A stretch of 64,000 nucleotides of DNA, taken from positions 62,001-126,000 of the forward strand of contig JAAEAF010005060.1 of the NCBI GenBank assembly GCA_011037195.1, in the 5' to 3' direction. Shown piece by piece: positions 11,084 to 22,595 of this stretch (its first letter is position 1; the number at the start of each line of letters is the position of its first letter). The notes under the pieces are model-generated. The model had not been told where the DNA came from, ran no database searches, and saw only the letters and a program-made list of their open reading frames with translations. The stretch comes from Triatoma infestans (Eukaryota > Arthropoda > Insecta > Hemiptera > Reduviidae). The translations under genes and the position numbers were made by a program.

Positions 11084-12430
11084 AGGGGTAACAGCAAACC
11101 TCTGGCAATCTTCGAGATATGGTTTGCCACTTCATTTGGAACAAAAAATTTCTAATATACCATGGTCCGATTCGTTCGCCTTCAAAAGTTATTCTTCATT
11201 TTGTAAAATTTTCAATTTTCCTACTTTTTCTCATAAAATTGATTATATCTCAAAAAGTTTTTCAACATAAATCATATTCAATTACATCTTGGAAAGAGCA
11301 TTAAATTTCCTATAAGAAACAGAAGTTTTATTTTAATTGAATTAATTATAAGGTTTTTCAGATACTTTAAACTTAACTCTACAGCTCTTCGACTGTTAAA
11401 AACCACTTTTCAATAGTATTTTCTTATAAATTCCTTTAAGGCTAGCGTATGGTCCGGTTACAGAAAAAATATCTACATTTCACCAGCTTTCCAACGATAA
11501 TAATATTATGGGGTTTCTTTCTTGTTTTCTTGAAGAAAATGCGAAATAAATGTAAAAAACCTCAAAATGAAAATTGAGAGCTGTTACAAAAATATCCTAA
11601 GATTAATTAATGATCCTGGAATGAACTTTGGAATTGTAATCTCACGATTCTACCGGGGGAATTGGCTATTCAGCCTACGCCACCGCGACACCCCAAGGAT
11701 CTATTGTGGCACAATCTCCTAACGATAGAAATCCGACTAATTCTAATAATCAGAAACATTTAGTCGTGATTTAGCTGGTCATAATTCAAAATGCCAGAAT
11801 TCTTTGTCATAGAATAGCGAGATATGTTTCTTTTGTGGGTTTTGTAATGGCAGCGCGGAAGCTGCAGCTGAGTATACTAGCCGCTGGCCTAACAGGAAAC
11901 CATAAGAGCAGCGTATTAAAGACTAGGGGAAACCGGTTCTGAGAGAATAAACTACCGAGGAAACTTTGATCGTTCTTACGAAAATTCATGTCAACGCATC
12001 TTGAATGTGTTTGATGACGATTCTACCCTTAGCACACGCAGAGTGCCATTGTCGCTAGGTTTGTCACATCAGACGGTGCACAGGTATCTTCGACGGGATG
12101 GTAGATATCTGTATCACGTGCAGCAAGTACAGTATTTGCTAGAACGTGATTACGCCTGTCGTACTCAATTCTGTATTTGGCTGCTACAACAAACAGCCCA
12201 GAATCGTCGTTTAACCCAAAAAATTTTGTGGACCGAAGAGGCGAAGTTTACTCGAAATGGTTCTTTAAACACCCGCAACATGCACTATTGGAGTACGAGA
12301 ATCCCCGTGCAACCAGAACGTCGTCAGAACGATCAGTTTCCTCGGTAGTTTATTCTCACAGAACCGGTTTCCCCTAGTCTTTAATACGCTGCTTATATGG
12401 TTTCCTGTTAGGCCAGCGGCCTAATATCGT
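11084..12430 (+). mobile_element. second mariner/IS630-type relic with inverted arms
   Basis: The sequence after the (TA)n run begins CAGGGGTAACAGCAAACC, which could be a terminus. A transposase N-terminal fragment lies at 11950-12345. It is flanked by an inverted repeat of about 97 bp (11878-11975 against 12330-12425, for example aaccggtttcccc and its complement). No matching right terminus was found, so the outer limits are uncertain. Confidence 0.6.
11950..12345 (+). pseudogene. mariner/IS630-type transposase fragment (N-terminal half)
   Basis: The frame reads NVFDDDSTLSTRRVPLSLGL, then SHQTVHRYLRRDGRYLYHVQ, which is a helix-turn-helix DNA-binding segment. It continues to FCIWLLQQ and ILWTEEAKFTRNGSLNTRNM, where the first catalytic acid region is WTEE instead of the usual WTDE. 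It ends at about 12345, where the inverted arm begins, so catalytic residues 2 and 3 are missing. It belongs to the same broad family as the fragment 1.7 kb upstream, but that copy keeps the complementary half. Confidence 0.75.
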
Positions 12431-13050
12431 GCAAGTATTTTGCATTAGATTTTTGTTTTTCCTAGTTATTATTGTGGTTTCAGGATAAAGCCACATACTT
12501 TCCAGGTAACTTCAAACACCCATACTTATGGTAAAAATTTTAAATTAGAAAAACTGAGGGACTTGCTGTGGTGAATTTCTTAGAAGAGAATGTAAGAATC
12601 GATGTAAACATTTTATATCTCGATAGATACCTCAAAATATAGATACAAACAAAGAAAATATAAAGAAAACATATATTAGATAAATCTTAATTAAAAGGAT
12701 ACATATATATAAAGAGAGAGCCAGTGAGAGTGTGAGAGGGAGAGAGAATGTGGGAGTTAGAAAAAGGCAGCCTGTTAGAGAGGGTCGGTCACGTACTTCA
12801 GAGTAAATAGAGTGTAGTGAATGGAAAGGTAGAAAGTTAACTTCAGAGACAGAAGAGGGAAATGGCAACAATGGGCTGCCACAATCAGTAGACAATCTGA
12901 GCTCTGAAGAACGCATAACATCATGCTCTCCGCGCTTGGCAAATAATATATATAGTTATCTTCAGAGCGGGATATTGTACAAACAACTTGAATGTACGTG
13001 ATTTTGTACATTGTATTATTACATATAAAATTAAATTATTAAAAAAAAAA
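12431..13050. other. no gene seen; GA-rich simple sequence
   Basis: A GA-rich tract occupies about 12710-12752. No coding region or element end is recognised. Confidence 0.5.
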
Positions 13051-13055
13051 AGAAA

Positions 13056-13560
13056 GTCTAATGTGAAACACTCACACGACTTTCCCAAAATTCAAATAAA
13101 TAACTTTTCTTCCAAGTTGGAATCTTTACTAAATATAGATAAGAGTTTTCTCCGCATATGGACTACCTGAATGTGGGACAAGTGGCGGCGCCTCTATCAC
13201 GCCAAATGAAAAATTCTTTAATGGCAATTTCAAATTAAGATTTGACTCATAGATTCCTTAGAACATATCTACAAATATTTTTTGCTTAAGAAAAAGTCCT
13301 ATCTCTTTCATAATTAAAAAGTCCTAAGCTTATTTCTGTGAAGTTGAAATTCTCAAAAAAAGAAAATAGAACTCTCATATGCGAGAAAAAAAATCCATAA
13401 AACTCAAAACTATACTACAAAATCGGGTTAACCGATTTTCTATAAATTAGGCAGTTGTGGTAGTACATTTAATTTGCTGTTAGAATATTAAATAGATATA
13501 CTAGTCCTTTACCATGAACTCGAGGAAACTTTATAGGAAAACTTAACATTTTACCAGAAT
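13056..13560 (+). repeat. HINE-like copy (5' part), host of a fold-back insertion
   Basis: The conserved start TCTAATGTGAAACACTCAC lies at about 13057, followed by a degenerate ACTTTC string. Similarity fades after about 13450. The fold-back element at 13561-13925 inserted into this or adjacent sequence, and the host resumes at 13926. A matching 3' hairpin was not located with confidence. Confidence 0.55.
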
Positions 13561-13925
13561 TATGGAAGATTCTTCTCGACCGTTACTTATATGAAGGAAA
13601 AGGATTGTGACTTTCGGTCTTTTTAAATAATAAGAAAACTTAAATTCTTGCCAACGTTTCGACAAATATATTGTCTTTTTCAAGGCATAAAGAAATAGAA
13701 AAACTATTAAATAATCTTCAAAACATATCAAACTTAAAAACTTATGTATAACTTTTTAGTTTCAAAATTATATACAAGTTTTTAAGTTTGATATGTTTTG
13801 AAGATTATTTAATAGCTTTTTTATTTCTTTATGCCTTGAAAAAGACAATATATTTGTTGAAACGTTGGCAAGAATTTAAGTTTTCTTATTTTTTAAAAAG
13901 ACCGAAAGACACAATCCTTTTCCTT
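13561..13925. mobile_element. fold-back element with 14-bp target duplication
   Basis: CATTTTACCAGAAT occurs at 13547-13560 and again at 13926-13939. Between the two sites are arms of about 160 bp (13592-13751 and 13768-13927, overlapping the right repeat by two bases) in inverted orientation around a short spacer. Each arm carries CTTGAAAAAGACAATATAT, then TTTGTYGAAACGTTGGC. A 14-bp duplication is typical of target-primed retrotransposition. DNA transposons usually make shorter, fixed-length duplications. A Penelope-like non-autonomous origin is my inference; no coding capacity remains. Confidence 0.65.
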
Positions 13926-13939
13926 CATTTTACCAGAAT

Positions 13940-15517
13940 CTCAAAAAATAAGTTTTCTAACAAATTTTAAAATAATTAAAAAAAAAAAAAATTAAGTTAT
14001 GACCCACGTTCCGTTGGTGGATTATGATGGAACCTTTGTTTCGATTATGAAAGTGATTACGAAACAGAATATCAAGTTGGTCAGTAAACACATCTTTTAT
14101 ATTCATGAAAAAACTCATTTTTCTACAAAAGTTGAATAATGTTACAATTATTTCAGTAAAATCAATCACTAAAGTTCCACTTTTTCTCACGAGTGATTTA
14201 CACACTACTTTCTCTCTCTAGTGTGTAAAAGTAACATTCTTCAACCCTAATTAGCCCAACATTCGGCATTCACAATACGCGAAAATACGAACAAAGCAAA
14301 CCCAGATATAGCGGATTTGAGATTATATCAAACGCAACAGGTTCTAGAGCGAGAGGGAGTATTTGAGTTTAATTAAAATTCATTCTTAGTACCCGCACTT
14401 TTCACATTTTTTATATTTTTATAATTTAGGAACCAATTTATTACCGTTGCAGAAAAAAATCTAATATTTAACTCTAGAGAAAAGTTCTTTACCTTTCATT
14501 CAGTTGCTACGCTCGCTAGCGCTCACGTGGGCAAATCTGAAACTTGTAGTGTATAAAAGTAGCATTTTCTCTTTTATAAAATGAATAACTATTTCCTGTG
14601 GAAAAATTCAACTGCAAATATTTGGCACAATTGAAATGCTTCTCTTACTAAGTAAAAATTCTATATATATACAGCCAACTTTCACCAATTTCCCTCCCTC
14701 ACATAGTTATTTAACAAACAGTGAGTAAACTAGGATGCTTTTTGCACGAGCGCGGCGAGTTTAATTCAAGTCAAATATTCTCTCTCTCTATAATCCACTC
14801 TCTTTGGTATAACCTGAAATCAGTTGCTATTTGGGATTTGTTTTGTTGACACGTTCTTGATTTAACGAATTGCCGCTAGATGTCGGACTAGTTAGGGTTA
14901 AATAATATTACATTAATCACTAATGAGCAAAAGTAATGACTATTTTCTGTATAACTTCATTCACTACTTTTTAATTAAAATTGCCAAATTATTACATACT
15001 TGCACAAAAATATAATTTTTGGATTCAGGACCTGATGAGAGTAGTAGGTATTTATTTTTTACGAAGGATGTAATCAGAAAATTGAAAATAATTAAGTTCA
15101 TTTTTAACATTATTCATGGAAGTAAATTACTCATGATTTTGTAGGTATATTATGTATAAAGGTCATAGAATAATAGAAAGGACATTAAATGGTTTCTAAC
15201 AACTTAGTACATAAGCAAAGGAGATTATTTATAAGGTTAATCATCAGCAAATTTGCTTTTTGCTGGTCAGGATTGATTTGTGTTACGTATATAGTGAAGT
15301 GCATGTACTATTTAGGGAATAGCTGATTTTGTGTGGATTGTATATGAGTAAGTGAGTATGTGGGTGCTTGAGCTAGTAATTTGACAATAGACGTAGGAAG
15401 ATACCACAATATACGCAATACAAACATTCGCATTCACTCGCAACACACAAATGAACACACCTACATACTTCCACCCAAATTTCCATCCGTTCACCCAGTT
15501 TCTCTTATGTTCACAAA

Positions 15518-15524
<7 letters not shown>
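13940..15524. other. no gene seen
   Basis: A HINE-like 3' end in + orientation lies at about 14620-14660 (ggcacaattgaaatgcttctcttact). There is an A-run at 13977-13991. No coding region is recognised. Confidence 0.45.

Positions 15525-15564
<40 letters not shown>
15525..15564 (+). repeat. (GT)n microsatellite
   Basis: A pure TG dinucleotide tract. The short open frames across it on both strands are artefacts of the repeat. Confidence 0.95.
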
Positions 15565-15566
<2 letters not shown>

Positions 15567-16059
15567 TGAGCAGTGCATTCTATACCCAGAGATTTACTGC
15601 TGATTGACTTGGCAGCCCATGGTAGTCATTGCCGCAATCAAGACTTGTGTGTACTAGTAGTATTACTCTGGTTTAGTGCAAAACCTCCTACCAACCCCCA
15701 GGATGTACTACACTAGCTGTTGGAAACACTCATACTGGTTTCTCGTTTGTAGTTAATCCGGGTTTCCTATCGATGTGCACACAATATAACCTTAATGAAA
15801 GAGCTGCAAACCCGCTACACCTGCAACTACTAAAAGCTATACACACACACACACACGCGCACGACTATCAAACCAATCAGACAATAAGGGAAAAGCCCAC
15901 GTCTATGGTGGAATTAGGAGGAAGGAAACTAAATTTATAATACTAATACATACATACACATATATGTGGTATAACTAACACTGTCATGTTGATCGAATAG
16001 TTATTTAGAATACTCTGCCATCATTTTCGACCGTGTCATCACTTTGTTGTTATACGATG

Positions 16060-16475
16060 GTCAACAAGCCCGTCAGTGTCGCCAAACAGCCAATTAAGGC
16101 CATGATTTGGATGAAAGTTATTGAGATTTCATTATTCACATATCTTGGACTATATCTAGTCAAGAGAATTACCTGGACTCACCACACAAGACTGAAACAC
16201 TCTTATCTCTACTATTGACAAACGCTGAAAACTAACACTACAGTACAAATATCGCAAATGGTCGAGCTCTTCTTGCGCCGATATGGACTCGATACGGACT
16301 CGAACTCTGTGAAACATCTAAACGATCCAATCCAAACAAAATCCAAACTTTACAATCTCAGATCCTACGCGGCATTGTAAACGCTCGCTTTTATATAAAT
16401 AATTTAACAATTATCACAGATCTCAAAATTCCATTTATTTTTGAACTTTCTAAATCCCGCTACAATATTAGTCCA
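16060..16475 (+). pseudogene. Jockey-type RT C-terminal fragment
   Basis: Translation in shifting frames gives TYLGLYLVKRITWTHHTRLK at about 16139, then an IWTRYGLEL-like region at about 16280 and LRGIVNARFYINNLTIITDL at about 16365-16425. This matches the region after the catalytic box in Jockey RTs, as in the elements at 17.8-18.3 kb and 40.6-41.1 kb. It is truncated at both ends and carries several frameshifts. Confidence 0.65.
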
Positions 16476-17773
16476 CTAATGGTATTCATCACCGGATAAC
16501 ATTGAAGCTTCCCACGGCATTTGTTTCTGCTATTTATCTCGTTTACTTGTTGTGCCTGTAGCGCAGTTGTAGACTTTCATTATAAGGTTAAAAAATCTGG
16601 TGTGAAACACTCACACAAATTTCTCTTACTCCAGTTTTCAAAATTTGTAATTGACAAATTTTATAGTTAGTGCTCCAAATTTAATGAAATTCGTCGGAGT
16701 TGGTCGGAATTCGTCGAAAAGTGAAAAAACTGTTCAGAAAAGCGCACTTCCAGTTTGCTAATTTTCTTGAATCTCGGAATTTTGGCCATCTATTTATTTC
16801 TGATCAATTTTGTTTGGATGGTAGAATTGTATAATTAACTATGAGGACTTTAGAGAAAAACATAACTCCACCCCTCCCCCTAAATCCCCCTTAAATGACA
16901 TGTTTCAAATAAAAGTTGTAGCTCTTTATATGTGTAGTTCACATTCATAGTTTAAAGAAAAACGTTGGAACCGTTTTCGAGAAAATACCAGTAACGAAAA
17001 ATTGTTTAGGTAAAACGCACTTGCCGGTCCTCCCGATTTTTTCAACTCGGGATTTCACCAACATATTTAATGTCTAATTAATATTATTTAGATGACAGAA
17101 TTGTATAGTAAACTAAAACAGCACTTTAAAAAAAAACCTAACCCCACACCTCCCCCAAAAGTGCCCTTAAATGAATTTTTCCAGTGAAATGTTTTATAAA
17201 TGTAGGGCAGGTAGATCTTTGTATGTGTAGATGATATACCAGGTTTGAAGATAATCGTTGAAGCCATTTTTGAGAAAATCGCAAGGAAGTGAGAAAACCA
17301 TTCAGTAGAATGGTACTTCCAGGGAATTTTGACAGATGACCAACTATCGGATCCCATGGTGACTCCTATACAGAATATCAAGTTCGAACTTCTTACGATT
17401 TTTCGTAAACAGCTATGCTGTTTACGTACACAGACAGACCATTTTCTAAAAACCACTTTTTTGGACTCGGGGGATCTCAAAACGGATATTTCTGCTGAAA
17501 AACTTTTTTTTTTTTTTTCTTTTTTTTTAATTTGTTTATTGTAATACAGTACCAACACAAAATGTGTTTTGCCTGTAATGCTGTTGTCTGTATGATAATG
17601 TACTGACGTGTAGAACGTGTGCAGGTACCCCATCCAATGATGGCCCTGTTGGAGTGATTTGTTTATGGAGTGAATAAATGAAATGTGAAGTGAAATGAAT
17701 GTATGGGTGTGAATGTAATTATGCTAGTTCATAATGTCGTTCAGTGAGGTCTGTCAGTCAGTATGAAGTTTGT

Positions 17774-20440
17774 CTACGGCGGATATAACAAGTCCTGTGG
17801 CCATCTCCGTTTTAGTCTTCTTCCTGGAACTAGAGTTGTTTGTAAATTGTTGATGAGAAGATTTGTATGACTGTTCAGTTTGACATGATACTTAGTGTAC
17901 AGTCGATGTGCTGCTTGTTGTACTGTTTCAGTGTTTGTGTCTTTATGTATTGTTTCGTTTGTAACATAGAAAGGAGATGAAAGTATAGTCCGCAGTGTGC
18001 GAGCTTGGAATGTCTGAATTTTTTTCAAATGTGTCTGTTTAGCCGCTCCCCAAAGCTGAAGTCCGTATGTCCAAATTGGTTTCAATAGAGTCTTGTAAAT
18101 TAGGAGTTTGTTGTTTATGTTTAATGTGGATTTTGTCTTTAGTAATCTATATAACTGTTTGAAACGTAAATTAAGTTCAAGTCTTTTAGTTTTTACGTGT
18201 GTTGCCCAAGTTACTCGTTTGTCCAAGTGCATCCCTAAATATTTTACCGAGTTACTTAACGGTAATGGTTCGTTATCATATTTCGCAGGTATATCTTCCG
18301 TCATTTTTAGAGTAAAATGTACTGTTTTTGTTTTGTTTATATTGAGTTTACTTTTCCATGTGATGTTCCAGTTATGCAAGTTAGTCAAATGCTGCTCCAG
18401 TATTAATTTGTTGGTTATTATGTCTGTGTTGGTAACAAGTAGTGCTGTGTCATCCGCATAGGTCGCAGTAACAATATTCGGATGTTCAGGTATGTCGTAT
18501 GTGTAAATATTGTATAGTAGTGGCCCCAGAACACTCCCCTGCGGGACTCCAGCCTCAATGGGATGAATGATGGAGATAACTGTTTACAACACTGAGAATC
18601 TGTCCTCGAGATAAGATTTTAGCAAAAGGTAATAAGTGAAAGGTAGAATTCTCTTTAGTTTGACAAGTAATCCTGGGTGCCATACTTTATCGAAGGCTTG
18701 TGAAACATCTAGAAAAATGCCTGTACATATCTGTTTGGATTCGAGAGCGTTAGCAATGTGTGTTGTGACTCTTTGTATTTGATGAATAGTAGAGTGCTGT
18801 TGTCTGAAGCCAAATTGATGCTGTGGTATGATACGGTCTGTATAGTGTGTAAGTCGTTTTATGACCAGTTTTTCTAGTAATTTTCCTAGTATCGGAAGCA
18901 AACTAATTGGTCTGTAGGAAGTAAGCTCTGTAGGAGATTTGCCAGGTTTTGGTATCATAGTTACTAAGGAACATTTTCCAGATAAGAGGGAAATAAACAG
19001 TCCTTAGTGATGCATAAATAGAAACGTGATTACAGTTGAGATACAGTATTGCTTTTTTTGGCAATAGTTTAAGGATGTCTGCAGTAATGAGATCGTATCC
19101 CGGTGATTTCTTGTTTGACAAGTTCTTAATAGCATGTTGTACTTCTGCGGGTGTAAAAGGTTTTGGTGGAAGTGAAAGTTGGAGTGGTTCATACAATTCA
19201 GTTCTTGTTCTATTGTGAGTCTCTTCTACCGCATAGTTATGAGGCTGGAAAACTTGTTGGAGGTGGTGGGAGAAAAGTGAGGCTTTTTCTTCGTCAGTTG
19301 TTGTCCATTTTCCATTGTCGTTTCTTAAAGGTGATGTCGTAGAGGTATGTAGTGTAAAATGCGTTTTGTTGTCCTCCATAAGCTGTAGTCTTTGGTACTA
19401 AGGGATTGTAAGTATTGGTCTTGCCTTTTAGAATTTAGGTCGTTTAGTTCAGTGTTAAGATGTCTTGTGACTTGGTTGTAGTGCGCCCTGTGTGATGGTA
19501 GACGTGTGCGTTGCCACTGCTTTCTTAGAGTCCGCTTTTCGCGCAACAATAGTCTAATATGGTGAGGTAAGCAAGTAGCTGTTCGTGGCTTGTGTTGATG
19601 ATTGTGTCTAGTCTACGATTTATATATTGCTGTTTGGATTAGTGTTGTAAATGCTTGTAATGCCTTGTCAAGTTCATCAGAACTCTTCAAGGAAATGTTT
19701 AAGTTAATTGTGGAGTTAATTTTGTTTTGAAAATCTTTTACATCTAAGACACCCTTGATTAATCTAGGGTACTTTGTGTTTGTGTAAAGATTGAAATTAG
19801 ACTGAGTAAGTAATACTGCAGAGTGATCAGAATCCAAGTCGGGAAGTGTTTGGATAGTTAGATTATGTGTGTTCATACCTTTGATTAAGAAAAAGTCTAA
19901 GACATCAGGAATTCTGTGACGACCAACTGGCCAATGTGTGGGGGAGGAAGGTGCAATTGGAATTAGGTTGTGTTTATGTATAATGTTGTATAATATTCGA
20001 CCTGGTGGTGATGTTAGACGGGAGCCCCAACAGATATGTTTTGCATTAAAATCACCTCCAATGATAACCCTTTGTCCTGCTATTCGAAGAAGTTCATCGA
20101 ATATCCAAGGTTCTAATGATTTGGTGATCTATAAAAAGAAATCATTACTATAGTACCTCTGTCAGTGTAAAGTTTAATAGAACTCATCTGTATGGCATCA
20201 GTTTGTGGTAGTATTACAACTTCGTGTTTTATGTAGTTGTTTATAAGTATGGCTGTGCCTCCGCGGGGAGTATTCTGGGGGTGGTCATTTCTGTAAAGAG
20301 TGAAGTAGGGTAAAGAGAAGTATGACCGGGATGTAAAGTGAGTTTCAGTAATAAGAGCTAAGTCAATAATTGTTTGAATATATTTTGTTTAAAAAGTAGT
20401 CCGTTTGCGTTCCAGAGAAGTATTCGTAAATGTGACATTA
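17774..20440 (-). pseudogene. Jockey-2 ORF2: endonuclease and reverse transcriptase pseudogene
   Basis: Endonuclease pieces include FTLYRNDHPQNTPRGGTAIL at about 20290 and LPDLDSDHSAVLL at about 19840. The RT domain includes NKKSPGYDLITADILKLLPK at about 19120, ELTSYRPISLLPILGKLLEK at about 18925, FLDVSQAFDKVWHPGLL at about 18700, AGVPQGSVLGPLLYNIYTYD at about 18550 and TYADDTALLVTNTDI at about 18465. The catalytic YADD is intact. The C-terminus KRRWPQDLLYPP ends at 17774. Frameshifts near 19970, 19570, 18930 and 18590 break it into six or more pieces. Confidence 0.9.
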
Positions 20441-20544
20441 GTTCTGCTGTAGCAGTGATGGCAGAATTTGTTGTATGTTTGAGACTAAGTGGGTGAGTAT
20501 CTGAGTAAGTATCGGTTGCAGTATTGTCTGTATAGTGTTGGAAA

Positions 20545-21612
20545 TTAGAGTTGTAAGCGATTCACTTGTGTAGGCAGGCTGTGGTTGGATGTTGTTGGTA
20601 CATTTTGTGGATGTAGTGGTGCTGCTGGTGTTGTCTTCTTCATAGCCTGTGCATAGGTTTTCTTCGTTGGGTCCATCACCAAATTTGTATCACTGGTTAT
20701 AGTTTCTGTTCTTTCTGAAGGCGATCTGGCCTTAGCTGGGCAGTAACTGGATCTGTACCTTGAATCTCTTTGCTGCTGAAGAAGTTTGTACACCTGACAG
20801 CCTTTGTAGCTAGCAACATGGCCATTACCACAGAGTGCGCATCTGGGAGGTATGTCCCTTGGTTTTACACACATTTGTGAAGGGTGCTGTTCGCCACATT
20901 TTACGCACTTTGGAGTGTGATTGCAATAGCGTTTTGTGTGGCCATATTCTTGGCAGTTAATGCATTGTACTATATGTCTTTGTGGCTTCGGCTCTTCTAC
21001 CTTAATAATAGTGTTTAATATATGCTTTATTTGAAAACATCTGTATTATTTGGGGCTTGCTTAATATCGACAAAGAAGATCGGTAGAGGTGATTTGGTTG
21101 CTGGGTGCAATGCATTAACTACCTGAATAACAGTATGGTTCTGGCTTGCTAGTTCATTAGCAATTGCTTTTATATCGGTGGTGTGATGGAGGTTTCTTCG
21201 ATGGAGGTGGTGTGATACGGTAAGGTTTGTCCTCTTTCAACTGATAGGTGTGAAAATCACAGTTCTCTCTTTTGAACAAATGAACCAGTGTTCTGTAATC
21301 GTCAGGGGTGCTGGGAAGTATTTTAACCTGATTAACTTTGCATATGCATTTAAATTTGCCAAGACCTACCTCTTTTTCCAGAACTTCACGCAGTTTATTA
21401 TAATCTGATACATTTCTTAGAAATATGGGTGGTGGTCTAGGTTGGATGTTTGATATGGTATGTGGTTCTTCAGACTGTGTCTGCTGAGCAAGTACAGAAA
21501 ATTTGTTGGATGTGCAGAAACTTTGTTGGCTGCTGCTAGTGAGGTTATGTATGACTTTGACTCGCTTAGGGACTGACCACGGACCGTTTTCTGTGTCCGG
21601 TGCCGAATCCAT
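20545..21612 (-). pseudogene. Jockey-2 ORF1 (gag-like) pseudogene
   Basis: It starts MDSAPDTENGPWSVPKRVKV at 21612. The central part includes PPIFLRNVSDYNKLREVLE and NCDFHTYQLKEDKPYR, typical of the Jockey gag domain before the zinc knuckles. Knuckles follow: CINCQEYGHTKRYC and CVKCGEQHPSQMC at about 20985-20880, then CALCGNGHVASYKGC. The first and last parts share one frame and the middle (about 21160-20880) is shifted, so at least two indels are present. In the family this protein packages element RNA. Confidence 0.85.
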
Positions 21613-21928
21613 TTGTATCGAACCAAATGGAAACGCGATTACACTTATTCCGTCACTAATTTATTGAAAAATAATAAATACTTAATACACACACTTAGTT
21701 GCCAACTTTTATCGATAGAATTTACTGTTATTTAATTGCAGCAGTGTAATACTGACATTTTAGTAGTTATCACTCACAATGTAAATATTATATAACAGAA
21801 AGTAATTTATTTTCCACAGAAAAATATTTTCTCAAAACGCCTCACCATATGATTGCTGAAAAACTTAATATCGAAAATTTGGCACGATTACAATAATTCC
21901 TTTTACTAGGATTAAGAGAATGTAAAAA

Positions 21929-22595
21929 CATAAAAAATTATTTAAAGCTTTTGACACATGTTCATGTTGATAGGCACAAGTTGCCAACCTTATTCATCGA
22001 AGAGGTTACTTAAAGAAACTCATACAACATTGCACCGATATTCAACGTAATTTTTGACAACCAGAAATCAATGGGCATCTAAGAGCACAATTTTATCGAT
22101 AGCTTGAATGATTGCAGGGCGAGCTTAATAATATTCTTGGAACAGAAAATCCTCCAAACGCCCCTGATCATGATGTCCATTGGAAGTGAAGTAAAATTGC
22201 ATGCTATACGGCCAATTCGCCATTCTAAGCTAACAAAACGGGACCCGATCAATGATCAGTGAGTGCCTCGCCATATTGGTACAATGAAATCATATGGCTT
22301 CCCCATTACGGATCCGTCTCTGTAGATTTAGTACTCCGCCAGAATGGTTCCGTTCGTGAGAATTCTTCGGTTGATTCTTCTTCACCGGTGTGATAACCAC
22401 GGAATTGAAAGGCTTCGGCAACTTTATTTGGTAGAATTAGTGTATTGCCTGAATTGTGGATTGTGTGGTTTCCACAGAATGGTCTTGCCTTCTATAAAAT
22501 AAGTATCCCACCAGAGCAAAATGGACACACCTTTGGCCCAAATTTGGCACGTTCGCAATACTTCCTCTTATTAGAAGAAAGAGAAGTAAAAACTG
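21929..22595 (+). repeat. mixed region ending in a HINE-like 3' terminus
   Basis: The end at 22540-22592 is a HINE-like 3' terminus (ggcacgttcgcaatacttcctcttattagaag). Between 21946 and 22195 the + strand reads like eroded coding sequence (for example KKLIQHCTDIQRNF and LQGELNNILGTENPPNAPDH) with several stops. I cannot assign it to a family. Confidence 0.4.

Larger units (their letters stand above)
17506..21853 (-). mobile_element. full-length Jockey-type LINE (Jockey-2) with 13-bp target duplication
   Basis: TGCTGAAAAACTT flanks the element at 17493-17505 and 21854-21866, inside a HINE-like repeat. The minus-strand element has its poly(A)-like tail at 17506-17530. It carries a gag ORF1 at 21612-20545 and an endonuclease/RT ORF2 at about 20440-17774. 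At about 4.35 kb it is the usual Jockey length. Both ORFs are broken, so it cannot move autonomously. Confidence 0.92.
16596..21928 (+). repeat. HINE-like repeat, near full length, split by Jockey-2
   Basis: The copy begins TCTGGTGTGAAACACTCAC at 16596, with TTTCTCTTACT shortly after. It runs to 17505, is interrupted by a Jockey LINE, and resumes at 21867 with aatatcgaaaatttggcac. It ends in the terminal hairpin (CTTTTACT AGG ATTAAGAG) at about 21910-21925. Excluding the LINE and one target copy it is about 970 bp. Internal motifs seen in other copies occur near 16860 and 17260. Confidence 0.8.

Noticed and set aside
13592..13927. Frames starting MICFEDYLI on both strands
   Set aside because: They are the same sequence in the two inverted arms of a fold-back element. 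The apparent conservation is due to the repeat.
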